From Diplocarpon mali (taxonomy: Eukaryota; Ascomycota; Leotiomycetes; Helotiales; Drepanopezizaceae): DNA of 64,000 nt. Below the pieces are notes generated by a model. It was not told the origin of the DNA, made no database searches, and was given only the letters and a program-made list of their open reading frames with translations. This document shows, piece after piece, positions 11,901-24,600 of the stretch. The first letter of the stretch is position 1, and each line of letters starts with the position of its first letter. Where the stretch lies: NCBI GenBank assembly GCA_024741835.1, contig JAENRP010000083.1:3269-67268 (forward strand), read 5' to 3'. The translations under genes were made by a program, and so were the position numbers.

Positions 11901-14115
11901 ATCGGCCAGGAAAAGAAATTTGGACGCTGGGGGAAATCCACGGATTTCTGAAGCTCATGAAGCAGCATGGCCGAGTCCAGCAAGTGCGTCCTTGTACACG
12001 AGAAATTTCACTGACGGATCATTAGTTATGACGAATCCAGAGACTTGGGGGCTGGGAGGGTCTCTCGGATCCCCTTGGAGGGCCATCCAGAGAACAAATA
12101 TGTGATTTCGAAAAGAAGCGCACGACACTCATTCGGCGTAAGGGTTGCTGGCACCAAGCTGGAAGTGAGGTACAATGCCGATGGCGAGACAGGGCCGCCC
12201 ATTGTGCAGCCGAACAAGGAGGACCATCTTCAGCAGCTGGCTTACAGGCTTGGCCGAGACATTTGCGGTGTTCTTCGCGATTTGTGCGAACCATTTCTAT
12301 CTCCTGGGGATGCCATTCAGGAGCAGTACAGGGCTCTGGAGTGCGGAATGAGAGAAATGACAGAAGTCACCTCTGCAGATCGCGGCCAGATAGAGGCCAC
12401 CCTGGTGGACCCCCAGACAATCACTCTGCAGAGACTTGCCCGAGAGGCGATTGCCACTACGCCAGGCCTTGCCATAGAGGCCGGTCTCGACGGTACCGAC
12501 GCCATCACCTTGCCAGAAGCCGCTGCAGTCATCCAAATCAAGACTCTCCAGGAGATAAGCGACAACTTCGAAGCACAGCTTCCCAAAACAGACGACGTTT
12601 GGGATTTTGCATCAGACAGATTGGAGGAAGCTACCGAGGAAATAGATGGCCGCAAGATCACGACTAAACCTCGGCTCACCCAATTTTTCTCGATGAGGCG
12701 ATACCCGGTATGCTGCCAGTCCCAGACAACAAGAGCGGCCATTCAGAGTTCAGGTCCTGTCATGGCAGATAAAGTCCAAGTCAATGCTGCTCCTGGCGTG
12801 GCAACAACAGCGAGGCCCGGAGTGAGTAGCGAGCCCGATAGTGAATTAAGGCATATTCATGGCCAAGTCCCTCATTATCCCTTCGGGGAAACGCCGTACC
12901 AAGAAGCTTACCAGAGTCATGTGATGGAGTATGAGTTGAGAGATGGTACGTCACCTGTTTTGCACCGTGGTACATGAGTAACGAGATGTAGTTCCTGAGT
13001 TCCAACCGCAAGAGCCTGAATACTCCTGGTACAATCCTTATAGATACATCCCCCGGGCTCGTACTGCTCCGATAACCTTGGGACCGGAGCCTGAGACGGA
13101 AGACCCACCGATTCCCGACGATCCCTACCCACTTCCGCGTATCCCTCGAGGATGGGTCCCCGAGAACATTTCCAAGGAAGAGCAGCGGCTTCGCTTGATC
13201 GAAAAGGTTAGAGAGACCCCGGGGTTCCCAACTCTTCCTGAATACTATTACACGCAAGACGAGATAGAAGCCATTGATGCCAGAGAAAAATTTGCGGAAC
13301 AAGCACGACAGGTCCAGGAGTCAACCAGGTTAATGGAGGCTTTCACACGAAAACCAGCGGCACAGATGACGCGAGAGGACATTGTCCGCGCGCAAAAAGC
13401 CCTGGGCATCAATGCCAGAACTGGGTTCGTGGATCCAAAATTAACGCCCACGCTACCACCGACCGAGAGTAGGTTGGCTCGAATCTACTCAGCGATAGGC
13501 TTTGGGCCTTCCACGTCTACTGTCCCTCCTGCCCCAGGACCGCCGGTTGCTCAATTAGCGACTGTCAGAAATACAAATTCCACGACATCAGCTGTCACCC
13601 CGGCAGCCCCTCCAGGAAGGCAGGCCTTAGCAACACCTTCGGCTTCATCAGCTGAGAGTTCTATGATGACAGATCTGCCTGCTGAAGAGACAACACTCGT
13701 CGATCAGACGCAAATCTTCCAGGGGCAAACCGAGAACGAGTTTCAGGCTGATCAGCAAGCGCAAGCGGATCAAGAGACAGAAGCTGCGCAACTTCAAGTC
13801 GATCAGCAAATAACCGCTCAACTTGATGCTGAGATTCGGAAAGCCCGTCGACCAGATGCCACTCGATTGGATGAGCCGACTCTGCGCGATGCTCCAAAAA
13901 CACCCCCCGAGCGATCGGGCTCAGATGCCCAAGGCGATCGCCAAGATCTGTCTAAACTCCAGGCTGAAGCACGGTCGATTATCGCCAAACAACGCCTGGA
14001 GGAGGAAAATTCAAGGGCAGACGCGCTGCGGGGCATGGAGCGAAGCAGCGGGGGTCATGCGCCTGTTCGTCGCTCTGAAAGGAGAGTAAGATTTCACCCG
14101 AACCCTGACTCTTGA
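5981..14115 (+). CDS. Giant (2,663 residue) fungal protein with diverged internal repeats, function unknown
   Basis: Four exons join in phase: 5981-10858, 10910-11979, 12026-12945 and 12992-14115. Intron 1 (GTAAGC...GTAG) and intron 3 (GTACGT...GTAG) are standard. Intron 2 fits only as a GC-AG intron (donor A|GCAAGT, CTGAC branch, TTAG acceptor); the nearby GTGCGT donor would give a stop two codons later. No known domain or signal peptide is visible. The protein has loosely repeated units, each with an amphipathic helix such as 'AEINRLLRDI' (about residue 237), 'ALENEINRLSRN' (844), 'LELWINELLRK' (1010) and 'ALETEINNLLSR' (1407). Units tend to end in an aromatic/Trp helix and an LPG-type strand: 'YKSWREGLGPDLIVKLPG', 'DDWIAGLPEGHVEIALPG'. 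The last ~350 residues are Pro/Gln/Ala-rich with a coiled-coil-like Gln/Asp stretch, and the C-terminus is basic. Function is not assignable. Confidence 0.75.
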
Positions 14116-15189
14116 CTGGGACGGGCCTGGGTGAGGTTTTGAGCCTGAGGTGGTCGATGTGTTGCGGGATAGCCTTGGGACGGGCTAGAGCGTGGTGGCG
14201 ACTTGAACCGGATGCCAACTTGTCGTAAGCGTACTTCTCTTTCTCTTTTTGACGAACCGATTGAGCTTTGTCTATCAAGTCAATGTAGCTTACCTCGTCA
14301 CATTCATGAATTATTTCCCCCAGGCAGCTCTGCGTCAGTGGGTCCGTTCGTGCCAAAATGCAAATTCCTCTTGGCGAGTCAAAAGTAAACAATGCGCCCA
14401 CGGGGGCACGCCCTGAACGCAACGCACAGCCATCCAGAGACACCTTCGTCCCACCCCACTGCTCACCAAGCCATCTCGTTCTCGAACTCGAACTCTCTCC
14501 TCCCTGGCTCCGTAGTCCGGAACTGGTGCAGCCCCAAGCCCCACCGTGATCATCCATCACGCCCATCCTTCCCCACCGCACCGTTCGGACAGCTCGTCGT
14601 CGCATGACCTCCCCACAAGCCAGCATTTCCTGCAGCGGCACACTTGGCAAGTACCCAGTCGACGCGAGCGCATCCCCACGGGGACTCGTCCCCAGCCACG
14701 GTGCAACGATAGGCGCCGGCCCGGCCCGGCCCCGAGCCCTACGGGGCTTGGGGACCTTCGTTCCTCTGCTCCGGTGGCTGACTGGCGATCTGCAGCTGGC
14801 GAGATGCTCGCAGCTGGTAGGGAGTACGTGGGGCTGGATTGCGTCGCTCCAGGCATGGGCCCTCGCCCTGTGGTGGCGCTCGGGAGACTGTGGTCCGCTG
14901 TAAGCTTCTCATGGTTCTGGCTGGTGGGAGCGGCATGTGCCGACTTTGCGGATTTGCTTGCAAAATCAAAGGAAAAGATACGCACACCTCAGATAGCCAT
15001 GTTGCCACTCGGCTGTTGAGGGCCGTGTCAGAATGACTTCGTCATAGGCCATGTCTTGTTGTTCACCTGGGCTTTACAAGAGAGCTTCGGTTATATGCTT
15101 GTACATTATCTAGTCCGGGACAGAGTATATATCCCCAAACTCCGTATCCCGATGTCAAAGTGGCTTGCTCGCCGAGATCCAAGTCTTAG
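14116..15189. other. Convergent intergenic region
   Basis: This lies between the 3' end of the giant gene (+) and the 3' end of the Cys-rich protein gene (-). The middle (about 14.4-14.95 kb) is GC-rich with several overlapping frames on both strands. None has a family motif, and their Pro/Ser/Arg composition is typical of shadow frames in GC-rich DNA. Nothing is supported. Confidence 0.4.
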
Positions 15190-15936
15190 TTATCTTCTTG
15201 CAAATCCAAAAGCCCCCTGTGAGGTCTGTGTCCCTGCACAGTTGAGGCACCTTCGTTCAGCCCCTAGGTTACTGACTGAGCAGCCATGGCAAACCTGTTT
15301 CCCACAAGCTGTACATCCGTATCTCTCTGTCATCCCCATGTCGAGATCCATCATGTCCACGTCCATCGCTGCCCCATCTGCCGACTGACCGAGCGACGCA
15401 TCGCAGTCTTCGCAATTGGTAGCCGGGAACATCGAGGTCATATGCGGCAATTCCGACGGCGTACACCCAGCCGAGGCACAGTGATCGCTCGATGGTGAAG
15501 ACTGTCGCGTCGGAGACACCATCGGCCCATGCCAGAAAGAGTGTGGACTGCTTTGCTGGCTCGGCCGCGAACTCGACGGCAGTGAAGACACAGGCTCCTG
15601 CAGATGTGATTGCGAAGGTCGGAAAGAGGTAGGTAGGGAGGCCTGTTGCGGCTTCTGCTGCGCGGAGAAAAGAAGTGATAAGGTGCGTTCTGTAGATGGG
15701 ATTAGAGCCTGCCAATCAGCCTAGAGGAAGAGGCATGGCATACGGTGGACCTCGGACTCTGAGGGGCGGTTGTCGCGGTAGCGTTTACGGGTTCGAGAGG
15801 CGAAGAGAGATGGCGTTGCGATATGCGATTGATAGGACTGGTCTATTGACATGTAACTTGATGCTGAGGGGGGGGTGGAGAGGAACGAGCTGGATGTTGA
15901 GGTCTCCGAGTCGGAAAACTTGCGTTTGAGGACCAT
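15190..15936 (-). CDS. Conserved fungal protein with C-terminal Cys-rich (zinc-ribbon-like) domain
   Basis: Two exons on the minus strand, 15936-15744 and 15689-15190, give 230 residues. The intron has donor GTATGC and acceptor CTACAG and joins in phase. The N-terminus is basic and Ser-rich ('MVLKRKFSDSETSTSSS') and is followed by 'SRTRKRYRDNRPSESEVH', which could serve as a nuclear localisation signal. The middle is low-complexity Ser/Pro/Gln. The C-terminus carries paired cysteines: 'NCEDC', then 'CTACGKQVCHGCSVSN' and 'RRCLNCAG', a CxxC-rich arrangement suggesting two metal sites. From memory, proteins of this layout are common in Pezizomycotina but lack an assigned function. The gene call is good; a DNA- or protein-binding role would be inference. 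Confidence 0.78.
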
Positions 15937-17028
15937 GATTGCGGATATGTCAATGTTGGGATTTGGGGTAAGAGCTGGTATCAGGTCGAGGATAAAAAGA
16001 CGATGATGCGGGCATGGGATGGGAAGGTTGAAATAGATGAAATGGCAGGTGGTTGTCTTGAAAATAGGGGGCTGGGTGGAAGACGCGATCGCTTTACGCC
16101 AGAAAACGCGCCAAGGACATTCACGTGTCGCTCGCTTCCAGTCTTGGGCAAATGCAACGACAGCCGTCCCCTCCAATGCGCAGACATCCGATCGGCTCAC
16201 AGATGTGATTGAATTGGAATCTGAGAAGACACCGGACTACTTCTGTTTCTCTCCCAGGTTACAAACACATATCGCTCACAAATAACCAGTTTTGAGTGTA
16301 TTTCCCAATCTGCGGCTTGTTTTTTACGGTCTTTTCATTGACATTCCATGGAGGTCTTGCTTCGCGTTGCACGCATAGGAGTCCTCTCAATTGAGTTTGG
16401 AACGCTCTTGAAGACGTTTAAGTCGATAAAGGTCAAGCTTCAACGGCTCCTTGGGTACCGCTTCCATGAGCACTAGGCCTCGTTTGTCTACTCGGTTTCG
16501 TCTCACGGATGCCTTCTTTATCATACTGTGTGAGCCACTTTTCGGTGCGACCCTCCAACATACTCGCATCTCCTGCGGCATGTTACCATCAACTCCCAGG
16601 CGCAACGGGCTTTGCCAACACAGAGGTCTCAAAACTCTTGACAATATAATGTTTCTAGACCATCAGATGTGCCCTGTCCTGATCATCTTTCGGCTCTTTT
16701 AATTGAACCAAATAGAAATCGATCAACGCACGCAACATGATACCTAGATATTGCTTCAAGATGCTCTTTGGCTCGGTATTTGACTAATACAGCCAGTCAG
16801 CAACTGATTTGTAAGCCGTAGCATACTTACGCAAGTATCCTTTAGGGAATACAGATGTCCAAAGCAAAAGCACAACCACTAGGACGTATCAAGGCCGCTT
16901 GGCGAGCACTCGACGCGGACTTGGCCCTCTTCTCCATACCCAGACTGTTGGCCCCCATCATACAAAACTGAGCTACTTTCCGATATCCTCAGAGTTAACT
17001 TCTACTATACTTCTGACAAATTGCATTT
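15937..17028. other. Upstream region grading into AT-rich, gene-poor DNA
   Basis: The proximal part holds the promoter of the Cys-rich protein gene. From about 16.25 kb the DNA becomes AT-richer. A minus-strand frame near 16644-16387 has coding-like composition ('SMIKKASVRRNRVDKRG') but no start, partner exon or recognisable family; it may be debris of the broken gene that follows. Confidence 0.35.
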
Positions 17029-18801
17029 TTAGAAAGCCTTCAATTCCTCAGACGTGCTCTCGATATTCACACGCGCCCACCCGTTCGGTCTGCGCCGCCC
17101 ATGCCCCAAGTAGTGCTCTCTTATTCTTGGTGCGAGGCCTTTCAGGTTTACTTCAACTCTATGTCGCTGCGACAGAATAAAATGCAAAAAATATTTCTCA
17201 GGTATTACAAAGAGTAGCAGTGGAATGGCTCTGCGTAGCGCACTGCCTACTGCGAATCTCTCAATAGCCACGCGCGAGACGGGTAAATGTAAGGCGTACC
17301 TTGAGAGATGATCCAGAACTGATTCTTCACACTCCAGGGAGTAAAACATAGATAAATCAGGGAGACGACGTATATACATCGGTTAATACGAATGCAGATG
17401 AATATTTGGATTTTCTGACTTTGTGGATAATCTTTGCATTGCAGTCAAGAGCCATGCCTGGGCGGTTATTATGGAGGGCTTAGTCAATGACAATAATCTG
17501 GCCAATTTCTTCCAATCATTTCCCTGCCAGTTCAAGAATAAAAGACGTAAGTTGACAATATATTCCCAACTCCTAAAATGTTTCCATGTCCTACTCCAGT
17601 CAATACCAACCAGGATTCTCCTACCGGCAGAGTTAAAAACTGAAGATACGTTAACCAGATAATAGTACATCAGAGTCGCAAATAAAATGACATGATAACT
17701 GCGAAGGCAATTTATGCAAGTCAGGATCCGTACTCACACGAAAATTTTGGCCTATTCATCTCATGTAACCTAGCCAGTAGTGCTGACCGTGTTGGTATCT
17801 CTCTGCGGAACGCTCTAATCCTCGTCCACTGTTCCAGAGATTTCATTTTCCATGCTGCCAGCTCCTCGATTTGCTTGACGCCTGGGGTAATCCGCTTCCT
17901 GTACAACTCTCGCAGAGCCCAGGGAATCTCGAACTGCCGCTCCCTACGAATGGAGAGAGTCGCAAACTCAGCAGGAGCTGCACTGCCGCCCGACGCCGGG
18001 CTCTTACCAGACGCAATTCTTTGCTGGAAGCGGAGGCTGGTGTGCTTGTGGACCAATTTTGATCTCTTCCTCGTCTGTTGCTTTGCATAAGCATCGTATA
18101 ACTTCTCGATGGCGTCGACATCTCCTGCGGAGTATTCCAAGGCCAAGTCTGGGAGATTGGTAATGTTAAAGACGCTATAATTACTCTTCTTAAACAATCT
18201 TTGACAGTATTATTCATCTGTTCTCATTCCTCTACCTCTTGGGTGTCAACTAATGCTGTCCTTCGTGGGATACTGCGGAAGCCAGACTGAAAAGCCACTT
18301 CATTGCCTCGGGGTTGCGGCATTCAAGCCCCACCAGCTGAAAACCAATTACGCCGAGTCTCATTCCAAAGAGCGCAATGAGTGCATCTTGACTCTGTCTG
18401 CAGCCCCTCAGTAGCTTGACGTATCCTCCGGACTCCGAGACGTTTTACAATGACTGCCCTTCTTGGGCCATCGTCTTGAACATGGCAGCTCCTCCGAGTT
18501 TGTTGATGTCGAAGATGTAGCTATGCTTCAATGAACGGGTTCGGAGTTGCAGAAGCCGCATGCCGCCCGCTCGATCGAGATTACTGCCTTCGGTGCCATG
18601 ATCAGCTCTGGGTCTTTCGTAGTACTGTGCTTGAGTTTCGGCAGCTTTGGAAGGAACGCTTTCAGCTTCGCTTCGGTATCGTGAAAAGCCCGAACTTGCC
18701 AGGCGTGCTGGCGTCCAACGGGTCATTCCCTCTTGTAAACAACGCTGCCAGAAAAAAACCACTCGAAATATCGTTTGATTCTTAGACTTTTGGAATAGCA
18801 C
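17029..18801 (-). pseudogene. Probable degraded gene (minus strand), family unknown
   Basis: Several minus-strand segments look like former coding sequence but are separated by stops. From 18801 a frame runs to a TAA at 18445-18447, then continues in the same frame with coding-like sequence ('ALFGMRLGVIGFQLVGLE', 'NPEAMKWLFSLASAVSHEG') to a TAG near 18254. A further 158-residue frame follows at 18197-17721 ('DVDAIEKLYDAYAKQQTRKR'), then coding-like frames at 17670-17383 and 17379-17029. Composition and absence of any consistent splice solution suggest one gene decayed by point mutation in an AT-rich block, in keeping with RIP. I cannot name the family, and some pieces may be unrelated. Confidence 0.35.
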
Positions 18802-21640
18802 AGAGAAGCGGGTATCTTCTTCAAGAGGTTTGTTATCAAAAACAACACCATTGTCAAAAGCAACACCGCTGTCGAGGCATGGTACAAGCTAGCTGGCGCC
18901 GAGAAGGTCGACGTTCTTCTCAGAAGAAACTCGTTGGTTTGACTATTGTGTTTGCAGCCTGCGCGGCTTGCGGCTATATCAGTATTGTTTTCGGTAAAGT
19001 ATCCTTGATGAGTCGCATATTGAGCACGGAAATTGAGTATCCCATTGTTACGTATAGTATTACGATTGATTAGTAAGAGTTGGACTTTCATGTCCTTTGG
19101 TGCTGGGAAAAGTGAGGTATTAGACGAGTTATGTTGTAGCTAATGAGGTTAGTTTGAGTGGAATATGTATAGAGGCTGATAAGTCTCAAAAATCAAAGGG
19201 AAATGGGGGAATGAGTGAACAAATAGAGGTCGTCCAAAATCAAAGCTAAAGTAATCCAGCCACTTTTTGATATGGCACATCTTAAGCGAAGAAAACCGGC
19301 AAGTCTCTAGAAGCTGGGCTGGTTACCGTTGCGAGAAATGTTTTGGAATTGATAGCGGCGGCGTGTGATGGAATACACACCCTGGAGTATACTGAATTAT
19401 ATATTTAATTATCTCTGCGCTCTAGTGGTCATCATTTGTCGCCTGGCTTTCAATATTTGCTAGTCCTCATTGCTGGTGAATTTGGGGAAATTCGCTAAGC
19501 GAGTCTAAGCATCACGTGATATCGGTTAGTATCTAGTGATTATGCGAACCCCTGTGAGCGAGTTCAAGTACCTATCTTCGCATTTGAAATGATAAGAGTT
19601 GATCTTTGCCGCCGTTCAAGTTATATGGCCTTAAGTCTCCAAAGTCAAGTGTGTAAGCAGGCATAACCTCTGGCATCGAAGTAGCAAGGCTGAGCCTTCA
19701 GCTTCCTCAGGGATCTCTTACACCTTCGCCATTGGCTAGTCCAAAAAATAATAAGAGGCTAGTTATATCGGGTTCCAAGCCTTAATCGAATCATCTGGAG
19801 TTGAAAGGTCGGTCGAGCTTTGGATATCCGCCGCTTCCATGACAGGCGGCAGGCGTCGCGTAACGCGGTGGCTAATTGACCCGGCTCTAGAGAACAGTCG
19901 CGAGCCTACCGAAATTCCAAGCTTTATAAGCTCCAAGCTTTTATGAGCCGTGGTATTTGCATGCAGAAATTCTGGTGTCCGAGGTTGAAGCCTGTTATCC
20001 AAGTTGGGTTGTTTGAAGGGCAGAGAGCTAAGCGAGACATGTATTCTCCTCGAAAAGAACTTGGTCGCTAACAACAAGAGGAGCGCTGCTCGCACGTTAT
20101 GAAGAGTGAGAAAAAATGGAAATGATTGCGTTTTAATATCGTATATAAGTACGTGAATATAGACATAGTCTGTGCTTAAGTTATAGATTTCAGTCATTGC
20201 CTACAAAGACTGCGAAGCATGTTGACATGGAAGAGTCGTCTAGCTGAATTGTGATGGCAGAATATGGAAGGAGATATGCTATGTTGAATTAGTTATTCTA
20301 ACTCGGTACTGATTAATGGAGTTTTGCTTACTTTGCATTAAAGACACTGCTCTTGAGCTGCCTGACTGCGAGGCATACTGACTTTGAGAAACATGCGAAG
20401 TAGCTTGGCGTGCACAGGCACCATCAAGTGACTTTATCTTAGGAATCTGCATGTAACAGTACAGTTCCGAATACGTTTGATGAATACATGACACAAGCTG
20501 TGAGCATATGTCAAGTGAGATTGAGTCCAAAAACGCAGTAGCCGCTAATTACGCAAATAAAATTTTGGGCATCCAAAAGACTACCATCAATCCAAGATCT
20601 ACAAAACGACTAATACTAACTTTCCAGTGAGCTTGAGCTAATTAAATTGAGAACATTAATTTTTTTGGTACAGTGAGAAATTTATCGATGAATATTCATC
20701 TTGACCAGAGACTCAGAGGACGGAACGAATGCTGGGGAGAACTGAGCATGCTGAACATACGCTACCAACATTTGACAGTAAGAAAGCCAGCAGCAATAGA
20801 GCACCAAGATTTTTCACGATGCAGGATCGCAGGTAATATGAATCGGACGATTTACAGGCGTATCCTGTCATCTCATGGTTTGTTGACTTTGCCTAGCAAT
20901 CAACACACAATTCCTATACCCGAAATGCCTCCGAAAAGGCGAGAACAGATGTCCCTGAATAATATCTCAACGCCTTATTCGTGTTACAGGTGGAAAGCCA
21001 ACTGCAAGAAACCTGGTTTCCGATTCTACTAATCTGGAGTCGCACGGCGCCTATAAAATTAGCCAATGGTTGAAAAGGGGCTCATGATCATGTGATATTG
21101 CCAAACTGTTTCCCTTCCAAAACCTTACTTTCTCTTTTGATGAAACCTATCAATTATCCTTGTATAGGAATAATTATTTTATCGCCGTTAAGCTGAAAGA
21201 AAATTGCTATAAAGAGAAAGAAGCTTGAGTTGAATGTTTTAAGAACAAGTGTTATGCTTTCCTTTCATTGCGAGGAGTCACAACAAAAAAGTTTGCTTTG
21301 ACTTATTAAGTCACTTGTCCGAGACCAAGTGCTCGGGATATGAGCTCCACTTACGTAATTCCATCTCGCAATCTGGGCAGTCATTCAAGAGTGCGTAGAG
21401 TTGCTAGTAACAGAGAGGGAGAAGTAGCATGCATGTCCAAGAAACGAAATAGTATTAAATTCTACATAAGGGGTATCATGAGTGTTGTAGCGTCTTCTCC
21501 AGTCCGTACCACAGATGGCCCAATCCATCCAGCCATCCCAAAATGCAGAAATACAAACGCTCAACGAGAAACCTTTCCAGCCCAGTGTTCTCCGGCTCAA
21601 TCTTGTCTCGCCCATGAGCACTAAAAACACGCCTGGGAAA
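18802..21640. other. AT-rich gene-poor stretch
   Basis: No gene is supported in these 2.8 kb. Frames such as 20197-19763 (-), 20673-21032 (+) and 21340-21624 (+) lack motifs and splice partners. No terminal inverted repeat or long direct repeat was found by eye. The last ~200 nt should contain the 3' UTR of the minus-strand gene ending at 21641. Confidence 0.4.
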
Positions 21641-24600
21641 TTACAGCCAAAATAGCCACCTAATACTCCCCACTACGCCCCTCCCAATCCCCATAATCAC
21701 CCTCGCAATAACAACCATGAACCAAACATACCACATGACACCAACCAGCAGCCATTCCACCAACACCCAGCCCCCGCGCCTCGCCCACCTAAACCTGCGC
21801 CTACGCGTGCGAGTCATCTTATCGATCTTATCGCCAATTCGTTTGACCTTCAACAACTGGCTCATCACTAGGTCCTTGGAGACCTCATCCGCATCATCAG
21901 CCGCCGTTCGCGTGGCGGGGGTGAGTTTGTCCACGAGTCTGTGCTGCAGCTCCGAGATACGCGACAGTAGAAGCGGTGCAGTGGTTTTGACGAAGTTGTC
22001 AGCGGAATCTTGCCATTTCTGAGCCGAGAGTTGCATGTCGTCTGAGATGATGCCTACCGCGAGTCTGTGCTGCTGGCTCTTCTGCACGGGCTCGACGTCT
22101 TCGTGTGCCATTACGGCGATGTTGAAGTAGGGCGAGGACGAATCTGATGTCAGTTTCTTGATTTCAGCGGCGCGGCGGGAAATTTCTTTGGCTTTGATGC
22201 CGGATGAAAGGAGGAGGGCTCGCACGCGGGCAATATCGCGTCTGTTCATAGGACCGCGATGTTCCGAGGGACTGCGGTCGGATATAGACCACTGGCGGTC
22301 GAGAGATGGACGATGATTGCGGCTTGTTTCGAGATTCGCCAAACCTGTGATTGGGAGGGTATTTCTCCGTTTCCCTGGTATGCCTAGGATAGAATTCGGA
22401 CGAGCGTCGGGAGTGTGGACGCGACCTGAAAGACTATTTCGGCGGGAGTCAAAGTCAGAAACGGAGGAGTCCCGGCGATACTTGTCAAGCAAGTGCGTTT
22501 CGGAAAATGATGTGGGAGAAGCATTCTGTACATCAATCCGTGGGGTGGGATCAAGCCGCTGATCAGGTCCGTGGTTCTTGTATTCTCCCCGCCGGACAAA
22601 ACTTCGATACTTGGAGTCTGGAGGGATGAAGAGCTCTTCACTTTCCATCCGCGTTGGCCGTCCCCTACGTTCGTTTTGTGATGTGAAGACTGGCAAGGGT
22701 GGTATGCCATTCGTGTAGATTGATTCCTCAGTCTTCGGTGACGCTTTATCATCCAAAGGAGCGCCCACAGAGCTATCCGGGGAATGGTTGCCTTTCGGGC
22801 TACGTATCTCTTCGAGATCAGACTCATCGGTGGAGAGCCCTGATCCGAAACCTGCAGAAGGCTCTCTCTTGCGTATTAGGTCACTCACTCTGCTAACAGG
22901 ATTTCGAGCATTTTTAAAGAGACCTCGAATGCCGGACTCTTCTCCCTTGCCTTTTCGAACGCTGCCAGGGTTCTTGGAAGACTTTTGACTCTCATCAGCC
23001 GTGCGCGATAGTATTTTCTTGGCGGGACTCAAAGATCGACGGCGACTATCAGGTGTATCTAGATCGTATTCGATAGAATTTGCAGGTGTTGTATCATCAT
23101 CAAAATGATGGCCAGAATCATGGTTCCTTTCGATGAATGGCCTTATCTTAGACCGCATTCTCGATAATGGTCTACGAGAAGGCGATGTTGGCCGGCTTCT
23201 CCTTGATGATAAGTCCAGGCTAGAGATAATTGTATCTCCATTTAACGGACCCGCAGCAGGAGAATTCGGAACAGAAGTGTTATACTCTTCAAAGGACCCT
23301 CGACAATGCAGACCTGGCACCTCCAGACTAGGACGACCGGATGAGCCTGCCTGTATTGAATCTCTTCTACCTTTTACCGAGGAAGTAGATACGCTGTGAC
23401 CAGCTGAGCCATTCGCTGGTCTACCACCAATATTCTTGAGAAGGGGTTTGGACATTGTAGTACTGCTTCGCTGGCCTTTATCGTCACTAGGAACTCTTAG
23501 AGTCTCATGAGCTTCCCTAGCAATAATCTCCATCATTTGCTTTTCGAGGATATCTTTTCCTTGGTTAACAATATCTTCGACACTACCACTATGCCCCCGC
23601 TTCCTTGGCGCATAATCACTTTCACTCGAATCCCAGTCGTCTGATCTACTCCGAGAGCTCCTGACATGCCGAATTTCTTTCACTGAGCCACTATGTCCGT
23701 GGTGCAGGCCCGCGGCAGCACGAACCTCTCGAAACTTCCTTCGTGCCTTAGAAGTTGACAGGTCTGAAAACCTTTCCGACTCAGGCTTGACAGATTTGAA
23801 CTGGGGAAGTTTCGTATCCAGTGTCAAGTCGATTCCTAAATCTCCAGCTTTTTCTTTGGGGCTGGCTATCTTTTTGAAATCTAATTCTTCGCCCATACGC
23901 GACGCTGGTGTTTTCGGCTCGACTGTTTGCGGGAAGATTTTTCGGCCGTGTCTATCTTCAATAAGCTTCTTATTGTCATCCTGTTCAAGCCAAAAAACGT
24001 CTGCAATCATATCGGCTGGATTGATTTCCCAATCAATTCTAGGTCTTCTGGCTTTGACAAGCGCACCGCGAGCTTTACCAAAACTTGAATGAGGTGATCC
24101 GAAAGGCGACACTGTATCCTCAGCTTTTGATAACTGGGGCACAGTGAGGAAACCAATGGCCTGAGTAGTTTCGGATGAGGCGTGATGTGCTACTGCGTTG
24201 ACCCAGGACGAGACCTTCTCAAGATCAGCGAATCCAAGAGCTTCTCCGTCAATGGCTCTGGAATTTCGTGACCGAACCTTACGATTTCTTATATACTGTA
24301 AGGGATTGTATGGTCTCCCTAAAGTTCTACTTAAAGATGTGTTCGAGATATTGCGGGACGGATTCGAAGAAGACGAAAGCGCTGGTGAACCAGGAGCTGG
24401 ACTAGCAGAATTTGCATTCATAGTTTTCCCCACAGCATGAGGCTCCAGAGGAGGTACATACTGCAGCAGCCGTCGATATTGGGCCATAAGCTCAATCGCC
24501 TTCTTAGTCTTCTCTGCCCTTGCCAATGTAGATGCCGAGAAATGGTACTGGTATCGAGCCTCAGTATGAGAATCGACAGACGTATGCAAAGTGCTGTTGA

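Noticed and set aside
11984..12025. GT-AG version of intron 2 in the giant gene (donor GTGCGT)
   Set aside because: It yields a stop two codons after the join, whereas the GC-AG donor 4 nt upstream keeps 680 further codons open. Kept as a finding because both could be used.
14546..15019. 157-codon plus-strand and 142-codon minus-strand frames in the 14.5-15.0 kb GC-rich interval
   Set aside because: Overlapping frames on both strands with Ser/Pro/Arg composition, no motif, no splice-consistent partner.
15721..16200. 159-codon minus-strand frame as a longer version of the Cys-rich protein exon 1
   Set aside because: The real start is the ATG at 15936; upstream codons have unrelated composition, and the frame past 15744 is intron.
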